This document shows, in pieces, positions 54,804 to 62,274 of a DNA stretch of 64,000 bases. Location: positions 186,001-250,000 of the forward strand of contig JACKNV010000004.1 in assembly GCA_024234735.1 (NCBI GenBank). Direction: 5' to 3'. The stretch is from Pseudomonadales bacterium (GTDB taxonomy: Bacteria > Pseudomonadota > Gammaproteobacteria > Pseudomonadales > Halieaceae). Position 1 is the stretch's first letter; every line of letters begins with the position of its first letter. Both the position numbers and the translations under genes were made by a program. The notes beneath the pieces are model-generated. The model searched no databases and had not been told where the DNA came from. It was given only the letters and a program-made list of their open reading frames with translations.

Positions 54804-55668
54804 TGCCAACCCGCTGAGCGTGGCCTTCCTGCAGCAGCGGCCGCGGGCCGCCGCCGCCCTGTTGCAGGATTTTACCCCGGAGGCCTGCGTCGCCTTCCTG
54901 GATGAGGTGCCGCTGGATGTGCTGGTGCCCGTGATCGACGCCATGGCCAGCTGGCCGGCCGCCCGCACCCTGTCGCTGCTGCCGGTGGGCAGTGCCGCCA
55001 CGGTGTTGCGCGACCTCCCGGACACCGAGTCGGAATCCCTGCTGCGCCTGATGAGCCCCGAGCAACGCGCGGCGGTGCTGGGACACCTGCCGGCGCGGGT
55101 CGCCCGCGGCTTCGAGCGCAAGCTGGCCTACCCGGTGAGCACGGTGGGCGCCTGGATGGACAGCTCGGTACCCTGCTTCGCCCTGGACAGCTCGGTGGGT
55201 CACTGCCTGGACCTGGTGAAACGCCAGCGCAGCCACCTGGGGGGCATCGTCATCGTGGTGGACGAGCGCCGCCACCTGATCGGCCTGGTGGAGGTCGAGA
55301 AGCTGCTGACCTCGGACGGCAGCGCCAGCCTGGCGCGCCTGCTGGACCGCCAGCTGCACCCGCTGTCCGCGCGGGCGACCCTGTGGGAAGTGGAGCACCA
55401 CGAGGGCTGGACCCGCTATCCCTCGCTGCCGGTGGTGGACCGCCACAACACCGTACTGGGCGCGCTCACCCACGCCGGCCTGCGCGCCGGCACCGCCCGC
55501 GCCGCCGACGGCGCCGACCAGCACCTGCGCTTTTCCATCCTCACCCACATGGGAGAGGCTTTCCTGGTGGTCATCGGCGGCCTGCTGGCGACCCTGGCCG
55601 GCCTGCGCACCGGCCAGGAGACCAGGCCGCGGGCCCAGCCGCCGGGAGGAGTCCGCCATGACAGCTGA
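54796..55668 (+). CDS. MgtE-like protein with regulatory domains but no transport domain
   Basis: A 290-residue protein. Residues 1-115 form a MgtE_N-like superhelical domain (EVPLDVLVPVIDAM, MSPEQRAAVLGHLP). Residues about 120-240 are a CBS pair (VGAWMDSSVPCFALDSSV, GIVIVVDERRHLIGLVEVEKLL, YPSLPVVDRHNTVLGALTH). One C-terminal helix follows (AFLVVIGGLLATLAGL). It thus keeps the Mg2+-sensing part of MgtE but has at most one membrane helix instead of five. Overlaps of 8 nt upstream and 11 nt downstream tie it to its neighbours. I infer a regulatory partner for the full MgtE. Confidence 0.78.
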   Translation: MSDANPLSVAFLQQRPRAAAALLQDFTPEACVAFLDEVPLDVLVPVIDAMASWPAARTLSLLPVGSAATVLRDLPDTESESLLRLMSPEQRAAVLGHLPARVARGFERKLAYPVSTVGAWMDSSVPCFALDSSVGHCLDLVKRQRSHLGGIVIVVDERRHLIGLVEVEKLLTSDGSASLARLLDRQLHPLSARATLWEVEHHEGWTRYPSLPVVDRHNTVLGALTHAGLRAGTARAADGADQHLRFSILTHMGEAFLVVIGGLLATLAGLRTGQETRPRAQPPGGVRHDS

Positions 55669-56965
55669 CACCACCCCGGTCGCCGCCAGCCTCAATCGCT
55701 ACTTCCTGCTCAACTTCCCGGCGGAGGCCGCCCGCCAGATCGAGTCCTTCGCCGCCGCCGAGGTGCTGCCGTCGCTGCAGGAGCAGGACGCCGCGGTGCT
55801 GGTGCCGGTGTGGAGCAAGCTGGTGCCGCTGGTGGCCGCCACCCTCACCCGGCAGCTGCCGACCGACATGGCACAGCAGCTGCTGACCGAGATTCCCCCC
55901 GGGGACGCGGTGCGCATCCTGTTCCAGCTGCCCGCCACCCAGCGCGGCGCCCTGCTGGAGACCCTGAGCCCGGCCACCCGCCACGAGCTGGAGCAGTTGA
56001 TGTCCTACCCGGAGGACTCCGCCGGGCGCCTGATGGACACCCGCATACCCACCTACCGCGGCAGCATGACCGTGCAGGACGCCCTGGACTCGCTGCGCCG
56101 GGCGAAGATGAAGACCGCCCGCTCCCTCTACCTGGTGGACGACCAGGGGCGCATCGTCGAACGGGTACTGTTGCAGGAGCTGGCGCTGGCGGACCCGGCC
56201 AGTCAGCTGCATGAGCTGGCCCGGCCGGTGCGCGCCACGGTGCAGGCCACCGCCAGCCGCGAGGAGGTGCTGGAGGCCTTTTCCCGCTACGTGCTGCTGG
56301 ACCTGCCCGTGGTCGACATCGACGGCGTGCTGCTGGGGGTGATCATCAACAACGCCCTGGTGCAGGCAGTGCAGGAAGAGAGCTCCGCCGACATCCAGAC
56401 CATGGTGGGCGTGAGCCGCGAGGAGCGCGCCCTGTCCAGCCCGCTGTTCGCGGTGAAAAAACGCATGCCCTGGCTGCAGGTCAACCTGCTCACCGCCTTT
56501 CTCGCCGCCGCGGTGGTGGGCCTGTTCGAGAACACCATCGCCCAGGTCACCGCGCTGGCCATCCTGCTGCCGGTGGTGGCAGGCCAGTCCGGCAACGCCG
56601 GCGCCCAGGCCCTGGCGGTGACCATGCGCGGCCTGGCGCTGCGCGAGATCACCATCCGCCACTGGTTCGCGGTGATGTTCAAGGAGGTCCGGGTGGGCTT
56701 CCTCAACGGCCTGGCCATTGCCACCACCTGCGGCATCGGGGTGTATCTGTGGAGCGGCTCCCCGGGGCTGGTGGCGGTGATCTGTCTGTCCATGGTGCTG
56801 GCCATGGTGGCCGCGGGATTCGCCGGCGCGGTGGTGCCCATTCTGCTGGTGCGCCTGGGGCAGGACCCGGCCCAGTCGTCGTCCATCATCCTCACCACGG
56901 TCACCGACGTGGCGGGGTTTTTCTCCTTCCTGGGCATCGCCACCCTGTTGATGCAGTTTCTGTAG
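55658..56965 (+). CDS. mgtE: Magnesium transporter MgtE
   Basis: A 435-residue MgtE: N domain (VPVWSKLVPLVAATLTRQLP, ATRHELEQLMSYPEDSAGRLMDTRIP), CBS pair (RSLYLVDDQGRIVERVLL, LDLPVVDIDGVLLGVIINNAL). The five-helix pore includes KKRMPWLQVNLLTAFLAAAVVGLFE, PVVAGQSGNAGAQALAVTMRGLA and ILTTVTDVAGFFSFLGIATL, the last with the conserved Asp for ion selectivity. It imports Mg2+ and closes when the cytosolic domains bind Mg2+. Last gene of the operon; two palindromic elements follow it. Confidence 0.93.
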   Translation: MTADTTPVAASLNRYFLLNFPAEAARQIESFAAAEVLPSLQEQDAAVLVPVWSKLVPLVAATLTRQLPTDMAQQLLTEIPPGDAVRILFQLPATQRGALLETLSPATRHELEQLMSYPEDSAGRLMDTRIPTYRGSMTVQDALDSLRRAKMKTARSLYLVDDQGRIVERVLLQELALADPASQLHELARPVRATVQATASREEVLEAFSRYVLLDLPVVDIDGVLLGVIINNALVQAVQEESSADIQTMVGVSREERALSSPLFAVKKRMPWLQVNLLTAFLAAAVVGLFENTIAQVTALAILLPVVAGQSGNAGAQALAVTMRGLALREITIRHWFAVMFKEVRVGFLNGLAIATTCGIGVYLWSGSPGLVAVICLSMVLAMVAAGFAGAVVPILLVRLGQDPAQSSSIILTTVTDVAGFFSFLGIATLLMQFL

Positions 56966-57019
56966 ACGGGCTTCCTGGTCTGGTGCTTGCTAGCGGCCGC
57001 GATCTATAGTTCTCGCTAA

Positions 57020-57093
57020 CGGCTCCGGCCGGGGAACTCTTTTCGTCTACTTCCCCGATACTCGTATTCGAAAAGAGTTCCCCGCCCGGATCC
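57020..57093 (-). repeat. Long palindromic element, copy 2 (inverted)
   Basis: Arms 57020-57045 and 57069-57093 pair over 25 bp with two mismatches. The loop 57046-57068 is 23 nt and carries CTTCCCCGATACTCG, the reverse complement of the core in copies 1 and 3. The inner stem is GAACTCTTTTCG/CGAAAAGAGTTC, different from the other copies yet fully paired. Confidence 0.85.
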
Positions 57094-57211
57094 TCAGATC
57101 TGGCATCCGACCAAGAGAATGCTCCTGGATGGTATAACGGAACGAGGGTCTGGGCGGGTTCGTTCTACGGCCATCAGCGAGAACACTGTTCAGTTAGTAT
57201 GCCGGGATCGA

Positions 57212-57284
57212 GGATCCGGGGGGGAAAGCGTTTTCGATCGCGAGTATCGGGGAAGCGAGCGAAAACGCTTTACCGCCCGGAGCC
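57212..57284 (+). repeat. Long palindromic element, copy 3
   Basis: Arms 57212-57236 and 57260-57284 pair over 25 bp with three mismatches in the GC-rich outer part. The 23-nt loop 57237-57259 contains CGAGTATCGGGGAAG. The inner stem AAAGCGTTTTCG/CGAAAACGCTTT is again unlike copies 1 and 2 but perfectly complementary. It lies 30 nt beyond the end of the convergent L,D-transpeptidase gene. Confidence 0.85.
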
Positions 57285-57313
57285 GCTAGCACGAACCCAA
57301 ACCAGAAGACCTC

Positions 57314-58921
57314 CTAAAGCACAACACCAGCGTGCAACTGGCGCACGATATCGGCGTCGCGCTGGTACACGTCGCGGCGGAACACCACCTCGCCGTCTTC
57401 CAGAAACGCGGTGAAATACACGATCAGCACCGGGATCGGCGTGGCCAGGTAGGCGGTGGTGGTGGGGCCCGAGGCGTACAACTGCTCCACCTCGCCGCGG
57501 CGGGCGTGGTTGTCGTGGCCCAGCACCCAGTGCGCCAGCGCGCGCGGCTCGGAAAGGCGGATGCAGCCGGAGGAGAACACCCGCTCGCTCTTGTTGAACA
57601 ACCCCTTGTCCGGGGTGTCGTGCAGGTACACGCTGTGGCCATTGGGCAGCATGAACTTGACCTTGCCCAGCGCGTTCTTGTCGCCGGGGCGCTGGCGCAG
57701 GGTGAACTCCCCCGGGCGGATGGCGGACCAGTCCACCTCGGTGACCGGCAGGAAGGTGTCGCTGCCGGCCAGCTGCACCTCGTAGCCCGCCGCCGCCATC
57801 GCCGTCGGGTCGCCGCGCAACAGCGGCAGCTTGTCCTTCACGGCGATACTGTAGGGCACGTTCCAGTAGGGGTAGAACACCAGGTACCTGAGCGAACCGG
57901 CGAACACCGGGGTGCTGCGGTAGGGGCGCCCGACGATCACGTCCATGTCCAGTGCCGGCTCGCCGGCGTCCACCACCTGCAGGCGGAAGTCGGCGATGTT
58001 CACCAGGATGTAGGTGGCCGGAAGCTGCCGCGGCAGCCAGCGCCAACGCTCCAGGTTGGCGTCCAGCTGGTCTATCCAGGAAAAGCGGTCGGCGTTGAGG
58101 ATCTCCAGGCTGGCGGGGCCCACCAGGCCGTCGGGGTCCAGCCCGGCGTCGCGCTGAAACTCCTTGACCGCCGCCAGCAGCTCGGTGTCGTAGAACCCCG
58201 AGTAGGCGCCGGGCCCGTACAGCCGCAACTGCAGCTGGCGCACCCGCTCGCCGCTGTCCCCGGGGCGCAGCAGCGGCCCCGGCGGCACCGGTTGGGTGAA
58301 GACCTCGGGCTGGGCCGCCAGCTGCGCCTTTTTTTCCAGCAGCGCGCGGTACTGGGGGTGCTGCGGCCACAGGGGCTGCAGGGCTTGGCGGACATCGCCG
58401 CCGCCCGCCAGTAGGTCGCGGGCGAACTGCACCGCGTCCAGTTGCTGGCGCTCGAAGAACCAGTCCTCGTCCATGGCGCTGATCACGCCGCCATAGCGGT
58501 GGCGCGCCTGGGACAACAGGGCGTCGCTGTACAGCAGGTCCAGTTGCGCCACCGGCAGGCTGGCGGCGCCGAGGGCGTCGTAGTGGTAGTGGGCGGGCCG
58601 CAGCCCGTGGCCGGCGGACTCCTCGATCTCCGCCAGCAGGGCGGCGCGTTGGGTGGCCAGGGGGCCGCCCTCGAACCACAGGGGCTGGTACTGGTACGCC
58701 CCGTACAGCTCGGCCAGGGCGCTTATGTTGGCCAGCCCGCGCGGGTTCGCCAGGCCGGCCGCCTCGCCCAGCATTTCCACCTCGCGGCGCAGCTCGTCGC
58801 TGGTGCTCGCCTGCCCGGCCGCGGCCAGCAGCAACGCCAGCAGTAGCGCCAGGGGCAGGGACAGGAAGCCGGGCAGGGCCGGGATGCGGCGGGCGGGCGC
58901 GACAGGGTTCGAGGCAATCAT
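57314..58921 (-). CDS. Murein L,D-transpeptidase, YcbB type
   Basis: About 535 residues from ATG 58921. A signal peptide or anchor (LALLLALLLAAAGQAS) precedes an N-terminal scaffold domain (YQPLWFEGGPLATQRAALL). A peptidoglycan-binding domain follows (GDSGERVRQLQLRLYG, AVKEFQRDAGLDPDGLVGP). The YkuD catalytic domain has FMLPNGHSVYLHDTPDKGLF and the nucleophile Cys in SSGCIRLSEP, with the capping subdomain between. It makes 3-3 cross-links in peptidoglycan or attaches proteins to it in the periplasm. The gene stands alone and is convergent with mgtE. Confidence 0.92.
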   Translation of the reverse strand: MIASNPVAPARRIPALPGFLSLPLALLLALLLAAAGQASTSDELRREVEMLGEAAGLANPRGLANISALAELYGAYQYQPLWFEGGPLATQRAALLAEIEESAGHGLRPAHYHYDALGAASLPVAQLDLLYSDALLSQARHRYGGVISAMDEDWFFERQQLDAVQFARDLLAGGGDVRQALQPLWPQHPQYRALLEKKAQLAAQPEVFTQPVPPGPLLRPGDSGERVRQLQLRLYGPGAYSGFYDTELLAAVKEFQRDAGLDPDGLVGPASLEILNADRFSWIDQLDANLERWRWLPRQLPATYILVNIADFRLQVVDAGEPALDMDVIVGRPYRSTPVFAGSLRYLVFYPYWNVPYSIAVKDKLPLLRGDPTAMAAAGYEVQLAGSDTFLPVTEVDWSAIRPGEFTLRQRPGDKNALGKVKFMLPNGHSVYLHDTPDKGLFNKSERVFSSGCIRLSEPRALAHWVLGHDNHARRGEVEQLYASGPTTTAYLATPIPVLIVYFTAFLEDGEVVFRRDVYQRDADIVRQLHAGVVL

Positions 58922-59064
58922 GGCGCGCAATTTACCACAAGCGCCGGGCCAGGCCCCGCAGTAAGTACCGGAATACGCCCAAACGGGCTAGACTCTTGCT
59001 GGGCGCCCCGGCCGGCGACACCCGGCCTTTTCCAGCAACCCCCGATAACACAGGCAAGGCGGCA

Positions 59065-59346
59065 ATGAATCTGAAACAGACCATCACCCTCTCCCCCGAC
59101 GTCATCTCCCAGGAAGTCTCCGGCGAGACCGTCCTGCTGGACCTGCAGAGCGAGAACTACTTCGGCCTGGACGAGGTGGGCACCCGCATCTGGCAGCTTA
59201 TCAAGGAAACCAGCGACCTGGAGGCCATCTACCACACCCTACTGGCGGAGTACGAGGTGAGCGAGGAGCGCCTGCAGGGCGACCTCAACGCGCTGCTGGC
59301 TGAGATCTCCTCCCTGGGGCTGGTGACCCTGGAGCAGCGGGCGTGA
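59065..59346 (+). CDS. PqqD-like protein (RiPP recognition element fold)
   Basis: A 93-residue protein: TITLSPDVISQEVSGETVLLDLQSENYFGLDEVGTRIWQLI, then helices ETSDLEAIYHTLLAEYEVSEERLQGDLNALLAEISSLGLV. This is the winged-helix PqqD/RRE build, which binds precursor peptides in PQQ and other RiPP pathways. No precursor peptide, radical SAM or other pqq gene is present here. The stop overlaps the start of a molybdopterin oxidoreductase gene (GTGA), so the two are coupled. A chaperone-like or recruiting role for that enzyme is inferred. Confidence 0.85.
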   Translation: MNLKQTITLSPDVISQEVSGETVLLDLQSENYFGLDEVGTRIWQLIKETSDLEAIYHTLLAEYEVSEERLQGDLNALLAEISSLGLVTLEQRA

Positions 59347-61451
59347 GCCGCCGGCGCCACTACCGCGCCTGCCACCTGTGCGAGGCCATCTGCGGGCTGG
59401 TCATCGAGACCAGCGGTGACGACATCGTCTCCATCAAGGGCGACCCCGACGACCCCCTGAGCCGCGGCCACATCTGCCCCAAGGCGGTGGCCCTGCGCGA
59501 CATCCACGAGGACCCGGACCGGCTGCGCCGCCCGGTGAAAAAGCAGGTGGACGCCGACGGCCGGGTCAGCTGGCAGGAGATCGGCTGGGAGGAGGCCCTG
59601 GACACCACCGCCCGCCGCCTGGTGGAGATCCGCGAGCGCGACGGGGTGCACGCCGTGGGCGTCTACCTGGGCAACCCCAGCGTGCACAACTACGGCATGC
59701 TCACCCACCAGGGCGCGCTGTTCCGCCACTTTCGCACCAACAACCGCTACTCCGCCACCAGCGTCGACCAGCTGCCCCACCACCTGGCGGCCTACTGGCT
59801 GTTCGGGCACAAGTCGCTGTTCCCCATCCCCGATATCGACCGCTGCGACTACTTCCTGATGCTGGGGGCCAACCCCATCGCCTCCAACGGCAGCATCTGG
59901 ACGGTGCCCGACGTGAAGAAACGCATCAAGGCGCTCACCGCCCGCGGCGGCAAGCTGGTGGTGATCGACCCGCGCCACACCGAGACCGCGGAGCTGGCCA
60001 GCGAGCACCACTTCATCACCCCGGGCAGCGACGCCCTGTTCCTGCTGGCGGTGCTCAACACCCTGCTCGCCGAGGATCTGGCACGGCCGCGGCACCTGGC
60101 GGCCTTCGTCACCGGCCTCGAGGAGGTGGCACGGGACATCCGCCAGTTCACCCCGGAGTTCGCCGCCGGGCACACCGGCATCAGCGCCGCCGACATTCGC
60201 CGCATCGCCCGCGAGCTGGCGGTGGCCGAGGCCGCCGTCTGCTACGGCCGCATGGGGGTGTCGGTGCAGGCCTACGGCGCGCTCAACCAGTGGCTGATCC
60301 AACTGATCAACATCGCCACCGGCAACCTCGACCGCCCCGGGGGCTCGCTGTTCACCCTGCCAGCGGTGGACCAGGTACGGAACACCGGCCCCGGGGGCTT
60401 CGGCCGCCACCGCAGCCGGGTGCGCGAGCTGCCCGAATTCGACCGCGAGCTGCCGGTGGCCGCCCTGGCGGAGGAAATCACCACCCCCGGAGAGGGCCAG
60501 CTGCGCGCCCTGTTCACCGGCGCCGGCAACCCGGTGCTGTCCACCCCCAACGGCCGCCAGCTGGACGAGGCCCTGGCGCAGCTGGAGTTCATGGTGTCGC
60601 TGGACCCCTACATCAACGAGACCACCCGCCACGCCGACATCATCCTGCCGCCCACCTCGCCCCTGGAGCACGACCACTACGACATCGCCTTCCACATCAA
60701 CGCCGTGCGCAACACCGCGCGCTACAACGAGCCGGTATTCGAGCCACCCGCAGGCGCCCTGCACGACTGGCAGATATTCACCGAGCTGGGCAACCGGGTG
60801 GCCGCCCTGCTGGGGCAGGAGCCACAGCCGGCCAGCCCGCCCCACGCGATGATCGACATGGGCCTGCAGCACGGGCCCTACCAGGAGCAGGGCCTGTCGC
60901 TGGCCATGCTGCGCGACAATCCCTCGGGGGTCGATTTGGGCCCCCTGCAGCCGCAACTGCCCCAGCGGCTGTTCACCCACGACAAGATGATCCGCTGCAA
61001 CAGCCCGGAACCGCTGGCCGACCTGCAGCGCCTGCAGCAGGCCTTCCAGCGCCCGCCCGGGGGGCTGCTGAAACTGATCGGCCGCCGCCACGTGCGCGAC
61101 AACAATTCCTGGATGCACAACTACCGCCGCCTGGTAAAGGGCAGGTCGCGCTGCACCTTGCTGATGCACCCCGACGACATGCTCCACCGCGACATCGAGG
61201 ACGGCACGCTGGTGACCCTGAGTTCCCGCGCCGGCTCGGTGCAGGTGCCGGTGGAGGCCAGCGAGGCGATCATGCCGGGGGTGGTGAGCCTGCCCCACGG
61301 CTACGGCCACGGCCGGCCGGGGGTCAGGATGGCGATCGCCAGCGACCACGCGGGGGTGAGCTGCAACGATGTCACGGATGAGCTGGCGCTGGACGAACTG
61401 TCGGGAAATGCACTTTTGAATGGCGTACCGGTGACGGTCGTTGCATCATAG
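59343..61451 (+). CDS. Molybdopterin-dependent oxidoreductase with N-terminal 4Fe-4S site
   Basis: A 702-residue enzyme. ACHLCEAICGLVIE with the later Cys in GHICPKA gives a C-x2-C-x3-C-xn-C cluster. The core contains GVYLGNPSVHNYGMLTHQ, SATSVDQLPHH near the cofactor (no Cys or Sec at the metal position, so Ser or another ligand is possible) and DYFLMLGANPIASNGS. Further landmarks are VIDPRHTETAELA, the C-terminal guanine-dinucleotide domain (WMHNYRRLVKGRSRCTLLMHPDD) and LPHGYGHGRPGVRMA. There is no Tat signal, so it is probably cytoplasmic. It resembles the soluble formate-dehydrogenase/BisC-like group; the substrate is unknown. Start is GTG 59343, coupled to the PqqD-like gene. Confidence 0.88.
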   Translation: MSRRRHYRACHLCEAICGLVIETSGDDIVSIKGDPDDPLSRGHICPKAVALRDIHEDPDRLRRPVKKQVDADGRVSWQEIGWEEALDTTARRLVEIRERDGVHAVGVYLGNPSVHNYGMLTHQGALFRHFRTNNRYSATSVDQLPHHLAAYWLFGHKSLFPIPDIDRCDYFLMLGANPIASNGSIWTVPDVKKRIKALTARGGKLVVIDPRHTETAELASEHHFITPGSDALFLLAVLNTLLAEDLARPRHLAAFVTGLEEVARDIRQFTPEFAAGHTGISAADIRRIARELAVAEAAVCYGRMGVSVQAYGALNQWLIQLINIATGNLDRPGGSLFTLPAVDQVRNTGPGGFGRHRSRVRELPEFDRELPVAALAEEITTPGEGQLRALFTGAGNPVLSTPNGRQLDEALAQLEFMVSLDPYINETTRHADIILPPTSPLEHDHYDIAFHINAVRNTARYNEPVFEPPAGALHDWQIFTELGNRVAALLGQEPQPASPPHAMIDMGLQHGPYQEQGLSLAMLRDNPSGVDLGPLQPQLPQRLFTHDKMIRCNSPEPLADLQRLQQAFQRPPGGLLKLIGRRHVRDNNSWMHNYRRLVKGRSRCTLLMHPDDMLHRDIEDGTLVTLSSRAGSVQVPVEASEAIMPGVVSLPHGYGHGRPGVRMAIASDHAGVSCNDVTDELALDELSGNALLNGVPVTVVAS

Positions 61452-61474
61452 CTCGAATTGGGTGCGGGTACTCG

Positions 61475-61588
61475 CTGGAGGCCATGCAAGGTATTCACAC
61501 AGGACTCGCCGTGAATACATCCATGTAGGCTCGTATCGGCCATCCATGGCCTCTACGGTCCTGTGTGAATACCTTGCATACCCTCCAG
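61475..61588. repeat. 31-bp inverted repeat enclosing two CATCCATG boxes
   Basis: Arms 61475-61505 and 61558-61588 are complementary at 29 of 31 positions; a further GCTCGA/TCGAGC pair lies outside (61451-61456, 61591-61596). The 52-nt interior carries CATCCATG at 61518 and 61541. It lies between the molybdopterin oxidoreductase and lemA, just upstream of the lemA ribosome binding site. It may terminate the first transcript or be a dispersed repeat. Confidence 0.8.
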
Positions 61589-61627
61589 GATCGAGCAAGG
61601 GAAGCAATAAGCAAAGGGGACAACAAT

Positions 61628-62224
61628 ATGGACGTATCGACGATAATTTTCTGGCTGGTGCTGCTGGGCCTGGTGATCTACGTCATCGGTATCTACAACA
61701 CCCTGGTGCGGCTGAAGAACCGCTTCCTCAACGCCTTTTCCCAGATCGAAGTGCAACTCAAGCGGCGCTACGACCTGATCCCCAACCTGGTGGAGACCGC
61801 GAAAGCGTACATGAGCCACGAACGCGAGACCCTCGAGGCCGTCACCGCCGCGCGCAACGACGCCGCCGCGGTGCTCAAGAGCATGAGCGAGGGCAACGTC
61901 GGCGGCGCCGAAGTGGCCAGGCTGGCCTCGGCGGAAAACGCCCTGCAGGGCGCCCTGGGCAAACTCAACGTCACCATGGAAGCCTACCCCGACCTCAAGG
62001 CCAGCGAGAACATGCAGCAGCTGTCCGAGGAGCTGACCACCACCGAGAACCGCATCGCCTTCGCCCGCCAGGGCTACAACGACGCGGTGATGGAATACAA
62101 CACCTACCGGCAGAGCTTCCCGCCGGTGTTCTTCGCCGGCAAATTCGGCCACCCCGATGACGCCGCCCTGCTGGAATTCGACGACACGGCGCAGATCCAG
62201 GCGGCGCCGAAAGTATCGTTCTGA
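61628..62224 (+). CDS. lemA: LemA family protein
   Basis: A 198-residue protein with one N-terminal membrane helix (TIIFWLVLLGLVIYVIGIYNTLV) followed by a long helical body. The LemA signature is LKNRFLNAFSQIEVQLKRRYDLIPNLVETAKAYMSHE. Conserved RIAFARQGYNDAVMEYNTYRQSFP lies towards the end. ATG 61628 follows AAGGGG. LemA proteins are commonly encoded next to M48 proteases, as here (50-nt gap); their precise role is unsettled, probably envelope-related. Confidence 0.93.
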   Translation: MDVSTIIFWLVLLGLVIYVIGIYNTLVRLKNRFLNAFSQIEVQLKRRYDLIPNLVETAKAYMSHERETLEAVTAARNDAAAVLKSMSEGNVGGAEVARLASAENALQGALGKLNVTMEAYPDLKASENMQQLSEELTTTENRIAFARQGYNDAVMEYNTYRQSFPPVFFAGKFGHPDDAALLEFDDTAQIQAAPKVSF

Positions 62225-62274
62225 GCTGGCCCCGGGCGGCCGCGGCCGCCTGAGCCGGGCATGGCTCGCGCCCG

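Larger units (their letters stand above)
56966..57313. other. Convergent intergenic region with two palindromic elements
   Basis: The 348 nt between mgtE and the L,D-transpeptidase gene hold the inverted pair of palindromic elements (57020-57093 and 57212-57284). The 118 nt between them show no gene or further repeat. Confidence 0.7.

Noticed and set aside
59065..59346. PqqD as evidence for a PQQ biosynthesis cluster
   Set aside because: No pqqA, B, C or E genes and no precursor-like peptide around; the next gene is a molybdopterin enzyme.
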